A DNA stretch of 64,000 nucleotides from Mesorhabditis belari (Eukaryota; Nematoda; Chromadorea; Rhabditida; Rhabditidae), in NCBI GenBank assembly GCA_958450365.1, contig CAUEEP010000911.1:986001-1050000 (forward strand), written 5' to 3'. The notes under the pieces were generated by a model. It made no database searches. It was not told the DNA's origin and worked only from the letters and a program-made list of their open reading frames with translations. Both the position numbers and the translations under genes were made by a program. This document shows positions 21,355 to 33,100 of this stretch, piece after piece (positions within the stretch are counted from its first letter, which is position 1; each line of letters begins with the position of its first letter).

Positions 21355-22053
21355 GGGAGGTAGTCAAATGAGCGCCAACAATTGGGCGCCAATCATTTCA
21401 GCGCCAACGATTTGGCTCACGCTTATTTCAGCGCCACTCATTTCAGCGCCGTGCCAAAAATGACTGGAAAACAATCATTTGAGCGCCAAATTAAAAAGGC
21501 CTAAAAACGTTCATTTAAGCGCCGGGCCAAAAATGACTGGAAAACGTTCATTTCAGCGCGGCTAGATTTTAATATTTTTGCTTTCTACGCTGCTTTTGCA
21601 TGTTTTTTAGGGTTTTGCTTCTGTTTTTACACTTTTTTCACTCATTTGACCTAGGGCACGGCAGTGGGCACCAAATGCGCGGAAAAAAAAATTGTTAGAT
21701 TAGGTCGTATTTAAGGTTTTTTTGATGAAAATGTGTAAATTTGCTAGTTGTATGTTATTTTCCCCCAATAGCATGCTTTTTCACTCTTTCTTTTCCGTTT
21801 TCGTTTACAATATTTGCTTACAGTTAACATAGTTCTTTGCTTAGGCTCGTGAACGGCGCAAGAAGTGGCAAGACAAAGGAAAATGCAAAAATAACATACA
21901 TATACAGAATGGGCTGATTCGGCGCTGAAATCAATGTTTTCCAGTCATTTTTGGTGCGGCGCTGAAATGAACGCGCGCTGAAATGATTGGCGCTGAAATG
22001 ATTGGCGCTCAATTTTTGGCGCTCAATTTTTGGCGCTCATTTGACTACCTCCC
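21355..22053. mobile_element. inverted-repeat element with GAGCGCC/CAGCGCC subterminal repeats
   Basis: Ends GGGAGGTAGTCAAATGAGCG inverted at the right, flanked by GAGAGAAC and GAGAAAAC (8 bp, one mismatch). The ends resemble those of the element at 20747-21168 (GGTAGTCAAA), so both probably use the same transposase. Many AGCGCC motifs sit near both ends. The centre is AT-rich and non-coding. Confidence 0.7.
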
Positions 22054-22133
22054 GAGAAAACTAAAACCACAATCGACCACAAATGGAAAAAAAAGATCTA
22101 ATTGTGTCAATCAAAGCGCTGAAGACGTCCTAG

Positions 22134-22253
22134 GGTGGAGGAGATCCAGTCACTTCTGGTGAAAATGGACGGGAAATTGATAAGATAGGAAGCCGATTTG
22201 AGGAACTGCTGTACTTGAGCGAAGATGAAAGTGAGCAAGAGGAAGAATTATAG
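22134..22253 (+). CDS. possible terminal exon, acidic C-terminus, unrecognised
   Basis: After GTCCTAG the frame reads GGGDPVTSGENG, then IDKIGSRFEELLYLSEDESE and QEEEL before a stop. Acidic Ser-rich tails of this kind are common in nuclear proteins. No partner exon is certain; the fragments at 20650 and 21242 are candidates. Confidence 0.25.
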   Translation, partial: GGGDPVTSGENGREIDKIGSRFEELLYLSEDESEQEEEL

Positions 22254-22618
22254 ATTGACAACTTATTTTTATTGTTTTTTGTGCTTTTTATTTTGTTTTT
22301 AAATTTATCTGCAATTAAAACTCAATCGATCTAGACTGTGCTGAGGTGTCTGATGAGTGACGATCTTGTTTTTCTCCAAGTCTTGCAGCGTCTCCTCTCG
22401 ATCTCGAGCTAAAAGATGTGTCGAAGTTGATGATTAACGTTGATTATAAGTTGATTAACGAGAGATTCTATTTGTTTTGTTCAAAGGATCAATCATTCAA
22501 TCATTTTCGGTTTGATCAATCAATCAATCAATCGCTGTGGTTGCCCTGGGACAGTCCTTCAAACTGAAAAATTGGATCAATGTTTCGTGTTTCGACAGCA
22601 CGTTCACGCGATGAGTTT
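22254..22618. other. intergenic stretch before the hexamer satellite
   Basis: AT-rich; a short ATCAATCA run at about 22510-22535. No gene seen. Confidence 0.4.
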
Positions 22619-22812
22619 CCTAGAGGTTCTGGTCCTGGTCTTGGTTCTGGTTCTGGTTCTGGTTCTGGTCCTCGTCTTGGTCTTGGTCTTGGTCCTGGTC
22701 TTGGTCCTGGTTCTGGTTCTGGTTCTGGTCCTGGTCTTGGTCCTGGTTCTGGTTCTGGTTCTGGTCCTGGTTCTGGTTCTGGTCCTGGTCTTAGTCCTGG
22801 TTTTGGTTCTGC

Positions 22813-22843
<31 letters not shown>

Positions 22844-23042
22844 CCTCGTCTTGGTCTTGGTCTTGGTCTTGGTCCTGATTCTGGTTCTGGTTCTGGTCCT
22901 GGTTCTGGTTCTGGTCCTGGTTCTGGTTCTGGTCCTGGTCTTGGTTCTGGTTCTGGTTCTGGTTCTGGTCCTCGTCTTGGTCTTGGTCTTGGTCCTGGTC
23001 TTGGTCCTGGTTCTGGTTCTGGTTCTGGTCCTGGTCTTGGTC

Positions 23043-23083
<41 letters not shown>

Positions 23084-23180
23084 CCTCGTCTTGGTCTTGG
23101 TCTTGGTTCTGGTCCTGGTTCTGGTTCTGGTTCTGGTTCTGGTCCTGGTCCTGGTTCTGGCTCTGGTTCTGGGGCTTGTG
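22619..23180. repeat. hexamer satellite (GGTTCT/GGTCCT/GGTCTT)
   Basis: About 560 bp of 6-bp units of the type GGTYYT, with a higher-order order of variants. As 6 is a multiple of three and the units lack stops in most readings, long Gly/Ser/Pro, Pro/Glu, Asn/Gln and Leu/Val frames are open on both strands. None has flanking coding sequence with a family signature. Confidence 0.95.
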
Positions 23181-23803
23181 TGGCCCTGAAGACCCTCTCT
23201 TTTCCCTCTTCAGCTCCAACCAATGGGAACTTACATCAAAAGCAATCTTTTTGGCCATCCTGGAACGCACTAGGGTCTTTCAAAGCTTTTCAAAGTTTCA
23301 AAGTTCAAAAATTAATAGTTTTATCTATTGGCACCATATCCGTTTTCTAAAACGTGCCCCTTTCTCTTTCTATCCTGATCCAAATTAGTCAGTGAATGGC
23401 GTTTTGCTTATCCTAGAACGCATTAGGCAGCTGTTCCCAAGTTTAGAAGGCTGTTCACGATAAAAATAGAGACAGGATTACTGTAGGAAGAGGAGCGGGG
23501 CATGGTTTAGGAAACGACTTTCCATTAATTTTTAGGATTATCAGAATCAAGGGGAAAAACAGCAAAAAGGCCTTGTGCGTTCCAAAAAGGCCATTCGCCT
23601 GCTCGCTTTTCCCTTTCCCTTCCAGAATATCGATTTTTCTTTGCTCATTTCTTTTTTCCTCCTTTTTTCCTCCTTTCTTTAGCCGCATTTTCGTTATTGC
23701 TTTTCTTAAAATTTATCGCTTACCGCTTAATTTACCGTTTTAAATCTCCCAATTGTTAATTTTTATTCAAAACATAAATTCAGTCTTCTTTTCCTTCTGA
23801 TGA
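23181..23803. repeat. CCDC149 upstream region, first copies of the 11-mer repeat
   Basis: Contains CTGGAACGCAC (about 23261), the leftmost clear 11-mer of the window, in a block (23250-23430) that reappears inverted as an array at 30400-31120 inside and beside WASHC2. The purine/pyrimidine-rich 23460-23700 has no gene. Confidence 0.6.
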
Positions 23804-26800
23804 ATGGACTTCTATGCGCCCCGTGCTCGCACTCACAACGAAGAGGAGTACCAGGAGTTGTTGAAACAAGTTGGACCAACAAAAAAAAAAAACAAGAATT
23901 ACCAGAATAAAGCTAAAGCAAGAATAAAGCTTTTCGTTAGCTGTACTGAGCTCCAGATTGCAGTTTGGGAACAAAAGAAAATTTCTATTTAACTAGATTT
24001 TTACCTTTTCTTTACCGCGATAGTTTTGCGGTTGGGTAGCAATTTTAGCAAGCGTCAGAACGTCACTAAATCAAGAAATCTCTTCGGTGAATCGTTTTGT
24101 GCGTTCCAGATTACATTCTTGAAAACAAAAATCACCATTGAGTTGGTTTAGTTCGCTTCGAAAAACTCTCTGAGTCCGATCCTAGCAATGATCATTCAAA
24201 GGAATCCTTTTGGTTCCTATTTGGTTCCTATTTAGCTCTTTGTAGTTCCTATTTGATTCCTATTTCCTATTTGGTTCCTATTCGGTTCCTATTTAGTTCT
24301 TTGTAGTTCCTATTTGGTTCCTATTTCCTATTCGGTTCTTATTTGGTTCCTATTTGGTTCTTTATAGTTCCTATTTGATTCCTATTTGATTCCTATTCGG
24401 TTCCTATTTGGTTCCGATTTAGTTCTTTGTAGTTCCTATTCGGTTCCTATTTCCTATTTGGTTCCAATTCGGTTCCTATTTAGTTCTTTATAGTTCCTAT
24501 TTGATTCCTATTTCCTATTTGGTTCCTATTTGGTTCTTTATAGTTCCTATTTGATTCCTATTTGATTCCTATTTGGTTCCTATTTGGTTCCTATTTAGCT
24601 CTTTGTAGTTCCTATTTGGTTCCTATTTGGAAATGAAAATTAAAAATTCGCAAAAACCCAATTCAAAACCCTTCCATAGCTGTCCTGAATTCCAGATTTT
24701 GCTTTGAAATTGAAATAAATTTTCAATTCCGTTAATTTCTGTCATTTTTCGCTCCAGCTCTAAATCTGTAAGTGCCAGAAAATTTTAATGCCTTCAAAAT
24801 CAAAATATTTAACTAAAATATTGCATTGTGCGTTCCAATTTGACCAAAAATTAAATAAAATTCGAATTCTCTCAATATAGAAACGAATTTTTATCGTTGA
24901 TTTTGAAAAATTCTAGGTGCAATCCCTCCAGAATAAGCTCTCGGCGAAGACGGAAACGCTGCTGAGGCTGGGAAATGATTTGGAGACACGGGAAAAGGAA
25001 AGAGACCAATGGAGGGCAAAAGCCGAGAATTACGAGAGAAATTTGGAGCGCAGCGAGCGACAGATCACGCAGTTGACACAGGTGGGCAAGGAAAATGGTA
25101 ATCGATTTGATTTTCGATAAATCGGAAAAACTGTTGCTTAGAACTTGCGGTATGCGTTCCAGATAGGCCAAAAATGGGAAAGAGTTTTGGATTTGGCTTC
25201 CCAAGAGGCCAAAAAGTGCTCGGTTTAGTTACGCAGTTTTTCCAAAATCTTAACCTCGAAAAGTCGATGTCATTGGCGTTCAGAGTTTGTTATGTGCGTT
25301 CCAGATAAGCCAAAAATATACAGAAGTTTTGGATTTAGCTTCCCAAGAGGCCAAAAAGTGCTCGGTTTAGTTACGCAACTTTGTACTCTATCTTACTCTG
25401 TATTCGAGTTTTCAGGGAATCCGAGACACGGCTTTAAAAGATTTGGAGGAGTCGAGAGCCCTGGCAAAACGTTTGGAAATTGAGAACGAGCATCTAAAGC
25501 GTCAAAATGACGATCTGAAAGCGGAAATCAGAGGTGGGTTGGGGCTAGGTTGAGCTGAAAACTTTTGACGCAATTTTCTCGCTAAATTCGGGATAATTTT
25601 CGGAAATTTCCTTTGAATTTGTCAATCCTAGAGCGCACAAAAAAATATTATCACATTTGCAAAACATTTTTACGAAATTTGACAAGTGTCGAATGACAGT
25701 CTAGATTAGAGTATTCAGTGTAGACTGTCTGGATTACGGTATCCAGTCTAGAATTGGATGTTCAGTCTAGATTCGAATATTCAGTCTAGATTAGGTTATT
25801 CAGCTAAGATTAGCTGGATTACGGTATTCAGTCTAGCTTAGGTTATTCAGTGTAGACTGTCTGGATTACGGTATCCAGTCTGGATTGTTTTGTCATTTGT
25901 CACATGTCAAGACAAATGTTGACCAAAATCTTTTTGACGCAAAATTTCGCCAAATTTAAATAAATTTTAAAATTTCCCTAACAATTCGTTAATTCTGGAG
26001 CGCACAAAAGTAAATTTTCAGATTTGCAAAAAGATTGCAAAACATTTCGACAACAATTGGCTAGGGTCGAGGTGGAGAGGATCGAGGAGCGGAGAGGAGG
26101 CGGCCAGAACGACGCGAATCCACAGATGAGGGTTTGCAATGGAAATTTCTGGAGAGCTGGAGGGCACACAAGATTTTAGACGAAATCCCGAAGCAGCTCG
26201 GACCATTTGCCGTGTGACGGGGAGACGATTGCGAGACTGGAGAAGCTGATCGCTGAGGTGGGGAGATTTTAGGGGAAACGAAATTCTGTCTGACTAGATA
26301 TCTCAGTTGACTTCCAGCTTAGACGAATATGCAAATTTCATGCTAGGCTATCAATGCAAATTTCGATAAAAATGCCCAGAGTCCGAAGGGTCGGTAGCTA
26401 AGACGCCTTTTACCGTAGTCAAAATTCTGTCTGACTAGATATCTCAGTTGACTTCCAGCTTAGACGAATATGCAAATTTCATGCTAATCTATCAATGCAA
26501 ATTTTGATAAAAATGCCCAGAGTCCGAAGGGTCGGTAGCTAAGACGCTTTTTACCGTAGTCAAAATTCTGTCTGTCTAGGTATCTCAGTTGACTTCCAGT
26601 TTAGACGAATATGCAAATTTTATGCTAATCTATCAATGCAAATTTGAGAAAATCGGCCAGAGTCCGAAGGGTCGATAGCTAAGGCATCTTTTACCGTAAT
26701 CAAAATTCTGTCTGACTAGATATCTCGGCTGACTTCCAGCTTAGACAAATATGCAAATTTTATGTAAATCTATCAATGCAAAGCTGAGAAAATCGCCCAG

Positions 26801-29374
26801 AGTCCGATTTGTCTGACTCTGAAATTTGCATTGAACTTCTCAATGCAAATTTTTTAAGCAAAATTTTTAAGCAGAAAATTGTTCTGAATGAGATTTTCGA
26901 GTCTCAATAACTTTCTTTCTAGAATAAACAACTCGAAGCGGACATGTCGAGTCTGTTGGGCACAAAGGAGGAGCTCGTCCTGGAAAGAGAGGCGATGGCG
27001 AAGAAAATCGAGCGACTTTCCGCCGAGTTGACCTATTTGCTGAATGGTGATCCGAGACGGGTGGGGAATTGCAGTGTGCGCTCCAGGATTCAAAATTCCA
27101 TCAAAATTACCATAGTCTGACTCAAGGAAAAGCGCGATATAGGCTTGAAGTCGTTTCGGGTTACTGTACTTGAAAAATTTTGGAAATTGCTTAGCGGAAT
27201 GATGTCGAAAAGGTCGAGTGCATTCCAGGATTGAGTAAATTAAGGAAATTATTGTAATCCTGGTTATGGAAAGGGAAATATAGCGGTGAACTCGTTTAGG
27301 ATGATCATTTTGATGAAAATTGATGATCTGATCATCAGTTTTGATCTCTAGCATAAGTTTTTGGCTGGCTGACAGTTTGGCTCTTTTCTGTGACATCCAG
27401 ATCTTTAGATGGTCGAAGATTTGGATAGTTTAATGGCTGAGAATCGGTACCTAAAGGCGCAGCTCGATTCGGCGAATGAGGAGAGTCAGACAATCAAGGA
27501 GACACTCGAGAAGTACAGGACCGTAGCCGAACATGTGCATGCCAGGAAGCAGGCTGAGGTTAGTGAAAAGCTTTGATTGTAGATTTTAATGGGTTTTCCG
27601 GTGGTGAACTCGATTTTGAGCTGTCAAAGTTGGCTAAAGTTGGCCAAAGCTGAACTTTGTGTTGTAAACACACGCTCTCTGGGACACTGGAAACGATATT
27701 TAAGAAGTTTTCAGCTTTCTCCTTCTGTGAAAGAATCGAAAGACGAGGAGAAGAGCACAGTGGCCGTAGTGAATATGAAACAAAGTGAGTTTGAAGAATT
27801 TTCAATTTTTCTTAATTCTTTCTGGAGTAAAGGAGATCGAGTGCTTTGTAGTGTAGTGGTTAGCACAGTTGTCCGGTAAGCGAAAGGTCGCGGGTTCGAG
27901 TCCCGGCGGTGTACGATTTTTTGATCTGCTCGAAAATTCGAAAGTACAAGATTGGGAACAAATCTTTTGCCAGATTGGTCTAAATTTTTCGAATTTTTCA
28001 AAAATGGGTGTTCTGGAGGTCACACTAATCACGAGGCTTGATAGAAATTTGCATTTTGAGATTTTGAGAATTAAAGTATTCTGTCTTCAATAGCGTCTTA
28101 AATACAAGATTGGCATCAAATCTCTTGCCAGATTGGTCCAAATTTTTCGAATTCGCCAAAAATGGGTTTTCTGGAGGTCACACTAATCACGAGGCTTGAT
28201 AGAAATTTGCATTTTGAGATTTTGAGAATTACAGTACCCCGTCTTCAATAGCGTCTTAAATACAAGATTGGCATCAAATATCTTGCCAGATTGGTCTAAA
28301 CTTTTCGAATTCGCCAAAAATGGGTGTTCTGGAGGTCACACTAATCACGAGGCTTTATGATTTGCATTTGGGGATTCAGCCCTCCATACCGTCTTAAATA
28401 CGTTGGACCCTGCCAAATTGGTAAAGTTTGTTTTTGAAAAATGGGTGTTCTGGAGGTCACACTAATCACGAGGCTTGATAGAAATTTGCATTTTGAGATT
28501 TTGAGAATTACAGTACCCTGTCTACAATACTGTCTTAAATACAAGATTGGCACCAAATCTCCTGGCAGATTCGTCTAAACTTTCCGAATTGGCCAAAAAT
28601 GGGTGTTCTGGAGGTCACACTAATCACGAGGCTTGATAGAAATTTGCATTTTGAGATTTTGAGAATTAAAGTACCCTGTCTTCAATAGCGTCTTAAATAC
28701 CGTACCTAAAAACTTTTACTATAAGAAAAACTATAGAAACAATAAGGAATTCTTAAAGCGTGCGTGCCATAGTTGCCATTTTCAGTCCGCGAACTGCTCA
28801 CATCGCACTCGATCGAGCTGGACGAGGGCGACTACCGAGCGATGTCGAATATCCTGCTCGACGTGTGCAACGATAAGCAAATGGCGTTAGCGCATCAACG
28901 ACGCGCGAACAAGTGAGTGTGCGAGCCAGATTGACGAAATTTGTCTGAAAATTCGGATATTACGGTAGTTCAAAGTTGATTTTTTTGCGCCATTCCAAAC
29001 CTAGAAAAAACCAACTTTTAAAAAACAGCAAAATGACCACAAATGACTTTGCCATAAAGTCGAATGCATTCCAGAATTGAGAAAATTTAAAGAAACTACC
29101 GTAACCCAGCCTTTCAAGGGCGCATTTTAGGCTCGAACTCATCACCGGAAAAAAAAGTTCGGAAATTTTGTGAAAAACTTAATTGAAATGCTTTCAAAAG
29201 TCTCTGTGACATCCAGGAGCGATGAAAATGAAATCGAAATTTGAAAATCATTGCCCAATCATTGCCCAATCTTCCAGAATTCTCGGCAATCGATTGCACG
29301 AGGTGGAGCAGAAATTGCAAACACTTGAGCTACGTGGGGACAAATCGCCGAGAAGTGTCAGTCCACGGCTGTAA
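23804..29374 (+). CDS. CCDC149: CCDC149-type coiled-coil protein
   Basis: Ten exons join in phase: 23804-23869, 24917-25081, 25416-25533, 26022-26131, 26180-26257, 26923-27060, 27409-27558, 27715-27784, 28786-28912 and 29278-29374, giving 372 residues. The product is almost entirely coiled coil. It follows the vertebrate CCDC149 pattern closely: a segment like LEREAMAKKIERLSAELTYL, then DLDSLMAENRYLKAQLDSAN, then NMKQIRELLTSHSIEL, then AHQRRANKILGNRLHEVEQK followed by LQTLELRGDKSPRSVS. CCDC149 function is poorly known. Exon 1 (MDFYAPRARTHNEEEYQELL) is joined on phase and coiled-coil continuity only and is the least certain. Introns hold minisatellites, 11-mer arrays and a Val-like tRNA relic. 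The gene converges with WASHC2. Confidence 0.88.
24190..24640. repeat. GGTTCCTATTT minisatellite in CCDC149 intron 1
   Basis: About 40 imperfect copies of a 10-11-bp unit (GGTTCCTATTT, TAGTTCTTTG variants). Confidence 0.9.
25690..25885. repeat. TATTCAGTCTAGATTAGG repeat, intron 3
   Basis: Tandem variants of TATTCAGTCTAGATTAGG and CTGGATTACGGTATCCAGTC. The same family recurs at 63630-63860 inside the MITE in SLC49 intron 8. Confidence 0.8.
26285..26815. repeat. array of about 140 bp, four units, CCDC149 intron 5
   Basis: Four tandem units beginning AAATTCTGTCTGACTAGATA, each with one TTGACTTCCAG (an 11-mer variant) and one TTACCGTAGTC-like block. Confidence 0.9.
27844..27914 (+). tRNA. tRNA-like sequence (Val-type), degenerate
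   Basis: TAGTGTAGTGGTTAGCAC plus CGAAAGGTCGCGGGTTCGAG match the D-arm, variable loop and T-arm of eukaryotic tRNA-Val. The anticodon stem is broken, the expected anticodon is replaced by GGT-like bases, and the acceptor stem pairs poorly. It lies inside CCDC149 intron 8, sense strand. Probably a pseudogene. Confidence 0.45.
28000..28710. repeat. array of about 140 bp, five units, CCDC149 intron 8
   Basis: Units share TGGAGGTCACACTAATCACG and GATTTTGAGAATTA; each has one CTGGAGGTCAC (antisense 11-mer). Confidence 0.9.
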
Positions 29375-29429
29375 AATGCAAATTGATCCAAAACCAAATC
29401 CAAATTTGCATAACATAATATAGTATTTA

Positions 29430-29912
29430 GTGCGTGGCAGCCCATTTGTGAGCCTACCCTTAAATTGGGGCTGCTACGCAGATAGTAAATTTTTTTGGAA
29501 AGCAGTTAAATTTATCTCTATTCTCTTCTGTGTCTTCCAGATCCCACATTTAGTTTGAGAAAATTGCGTGGCAGCCCAATTCAGCAATTTGAACGATGAG
29601 ACAATGGAAGGGCTGCCACGCAGCTAATGCCATAGTGCGCTGATACCAAACATTTCTTTGTAGATCTCTTCCGTGTATTCCAGTTCTCACATTTATCCTA
29701 TTGGAAATGCGTAGCAGCCCAATTCGGCAATTTTGGTGGCGAGACAAGGAAAGGGCCGCCACGCAGCTATGTAATAATGCGCTGATACCAAACATTTCTT
29801 TTGTAGATCTCTTCCGTGTATTCCAGATCTTACATTTACCCTATTGGAAATGCGTGGCAGCCCGATTCAACAGTTTTAATGATGAGATCAGGGAAGGGCT
29901 GCCACGTACTTC
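29430..29912 (+). repeat. four tandem hairpins downstream of CCDC149
   Basis: Four units of about 140 bp each contain GCGTGGCAGCCC and, 30-40 bases later, GGGCTGCCACGC: a 12-bp perfect or nearly perfect stem. Starts are at about 29432, 29570, 29709 and 29850. Loops differ between units while the stem is kept, with some G-U substitutions. Each unit also holds a degenerate 11-mer (GTGTATTCCAG and similar). Confidence 0.75.
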
Positions 29913-30158
29913 TACAAAATTATCCAATGCTAAATTTTTTTGTCTATTTTTTTTTCTGTGCACCCCAGATCTCGCATTTATCAATTCAAACGTGAACTTT
30001 CATGTGATACAAATAAAAATTTCTTCTCGCAAAGAAATGACTCGTAATTGGTGGCAAAAAAAACTGAAATTTTGAAGTGAGAAAAATTCCGAAAGCGACA
30101 ATCTATTTGGTGACATCCAGGATGCTGTACAAACTAGACAAAAAGCGAAAATCGGCGA
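29913..30158. other. gap between convergent CCDC149 and WASHC2
   Basis: No gene. An 11-mer variant (GGTGACATCCAG) at about 30110, just beyond the WASHC2 stop codon. Confidence 0.4.
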
Positions 30159-33100
30159 TCACTTTTTCCGGAACAAGTCGAGATCCTCATCAGAATCGTC
30201 GAAGAGCGATTTTTTCACCGTGGAGCTGGTCGCTTTGGCTGTAGTTGTGGAAACTTTAGCCGCGGCTGGCGCTGGCGGTGGCTTTGATGGGTCATTTGTC
30301 GATGAAGGCTTTGAGGCACTGAAAATTTCTGGTTGCTCTAGAATTAAGAGGACCTAACATCTCTAAATCGCCCAAAATCAAGTTTTTTAGCAATCCTGGA
30401 ACGCACGAGGGCTGTTCTCAATTTTAGAAATTCAAAATTATTAATTTCATCCGATGGTCGGATGGATGAGTCAGCGCTGGATGAGTCAGTTGGATAAAAT
30501 TGGAAATTTTAAATTTCTAAAATTGGGAACAGTCCTAGTGCCTTCCAGATTGGCCAAAAAAACGTTAACAGACTGATTTGGATTACGGTGGAAAGAGAAA
30601 AGGGCACGGTTTAGGAACTGGTACGGTAGAATGGATGAAATGCAGATTTTGAATATCTAAACTTTGGACAATCCCTAGTGACTTCCAGATTAGCCAAAAA
30701 ACCGTTTACTGACGAATTTGGCTTACGGTAGAAAGAGAAAAGGGCACGGTTTAGGAATCGGAACGGCGCCAAGGAATTAAACGGCTATTTTTAAAGTTTT
30801 AAGCTTTGGAAAATTCCTAGTGACTTCCAGATTAGCCAAAAAACCGTTGATAGACTGATTTGGATTACGGTAGAAAGAGAAAAGGGCACGGTTTAGGAAC
30901 CGGTACGGTAGAATGGATGAAATGCAGATTTTGAATTTCTAAAATGGGGAACAGTCCTAGTGCCTTCCAGGATCGGCAAAAAACCGTTTATCGACTGATT
31001 TGGATTACGGTAGAAAGAGAAAAAAGGGCGATCTTTAAGCGGCTGGTTTGGCTGAAGAATGAAATTGCAATTTTCGACTTCTAATTTTTGGAAAAGCCCT
31101 AGTGCCTTCCAGGATGGCCAAAAAGTTTTCTTTTTTTGTTTTTTTTCGTCTTTTTTCCCTACCTTATCCCACTTGTCGTTTTCACCGAAAAAACGCTTTT
31201 TTCTTGAAAAAATCATCGTCAGAACTCTCCGAATCGAACAAAAGCGATTTTTTCTTTCCTTCTTCCTGTAAATTCTCTTATTTAGAATGTTCATCGCTTT
31301 CAAAAATTACCTTTTAGATCACTTGACTTCAGTGTTTGCGACGTGATCGAAATTCGACTTCCCGTTGAACCCTTGCGAACGAGTGGAGGACTGAAATATG
31401 GACTTTAAGTAACACTATTACGATTTCAAGGAGAGATTTGGGCATTCTGGATGTCACACTAAAATCTGGGATAGTATTTTATAGAGTAGAACATAAAGCC
31501 TCAAAGCTGGACCGAGGTCGGAACGAGTTTGGCTCATTTCCAGCTCGCCCAACTTGTCAATCTCATTTCTAATTAGCTATTTGGGCATTCTGGATGTCAC
31601 AGCAAAATCCAGGCTAGGCAGTTATAAGGTAGAACATAAAGCCTCAAAGCTGGACCGAGGTCGGAACAAGTTTGACTCATTTCCAGCTCTCTCAACTTGA
31701 CAATCTCATTTCTGATTAGCTATTTGGGCATTCTGGATGTCACAACGAAATCTGGGCCAGGCAGTTATACGTTAGAAGATAGTGCCGCCATGGCCGAGTG
31801 GTTAGGAGTCTCGTATACGAGTCGAGAGGTCACGGGTTCGATCCCAGCGGCTAGAAAATTTGGCTCTTTTTCCCATATACATGAGTTTTTCTCTGCAACA
31901 TGGAATTAGAGCGGCAGGGGTTGTGTATTGGCTTGTGTCACATTATTCATGTTGAATAAATGTCGACTTTTTATAGAGCCTTAAGACTGGGTCGAGGTCG
32001 GAACGAGTTTGGCTCATTTCCAGCTTGTTAAACTTGGCAACTTCATTTCCAATCAGTTTTTTGGACATTCTGGATGCCACAACAAAATCCAGGCTAGGAA
32101 GTTATAAGGTAGAACATAAAGCCCGAAAACTGGGTAGAGGTCGGAAGGAGTTTGGCTCATTTCCAGCTCGCTCAGCTTGACAATTTAATTTCCAATCAGT
32201 TTTTTGGGCATTCTGGATGTCACACACTGTAACTAGCTTAGTTAATTAGTCTAGTTAGTTTATCAGAAATTTTGCGAGCTCACCTCTGCGAAACGCTCGT
32301 CACTGAAATCTTTCTCGGTGTTGGCTCGATTGTTGGCGGTGCTTGGGCGGCCTTTTCCGGGCTTTTCGGCCTCACCACGCCAATATTTTTATTTTCCGGG
32401 CTCTCCGATGTAATTGTTGTGCTAAAATTTGAGAATTCTATAAAGTTTTGAAAAATTTTGTACCTTGTCGCGATTTTCGAGCCGGACAATTTTCTTTCGA
32501 CTTTTTCGATTTCTTGAACGCTCGAGCCGCTGAAATGCGTTCCAGGTTAAAAAAATTTGCATTCAAATTCATATGCAAATTTTTGAAATCGGTTAAAAAC
32601 CTGGGTAGCACCATTGATCGAACCACTCGCTGCGGCGGGGAGGCGTTTCTAGAAAATTTGCATATACAAATGAAATGATTAGCTGAATTTTTTGTGTGCG
32701 CTCCAGCTTAGCTGAATATCTTTTAAAAAAAAGTCAGAAAATTTACGGAAATTGGAAAAATCGTTGTCGTAACGAAATGCTAAGTTTGTCAAAGATCGAA
32801 AAATTTGCATTTATGCAAAAACAATTAGCTGAGTAGTTTGCGTGCGTTCCAGATCGGCTGAATATCTTTTAAAAAAGTCAGAAATATTCGGAAGGGGGAA
32901 AAATCGTTGTCGTAACAAAATGCTAATTTTTCAAAGATCAAAGAATTTGCATTTCTGTAAAAACAATTAACTGAATATTTTGCGTGCGCTCCAGCTTAGC
33001 TGAATATTTTTTAAAAAAAGTCAGAAATATTCGGAAAGTGGAAAAATCGTTGTCGTAACGAAATGCTAAAATTATCGGGGAAAGAATTTGCATTTATGCA

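Noticed and set aside
22619..23180. Interstitial telomere repeat
   Set aside because: The units are GGTYYT, not the TTAGGC repeat of nematode telomeres.
22512..23350. Long open frames (up to 256 codons) across the hexamer satellite
   Set aside because: They exist because the repeat unit is a multiple of three without stops; no flanking coding sequence or family signature supports a protein.
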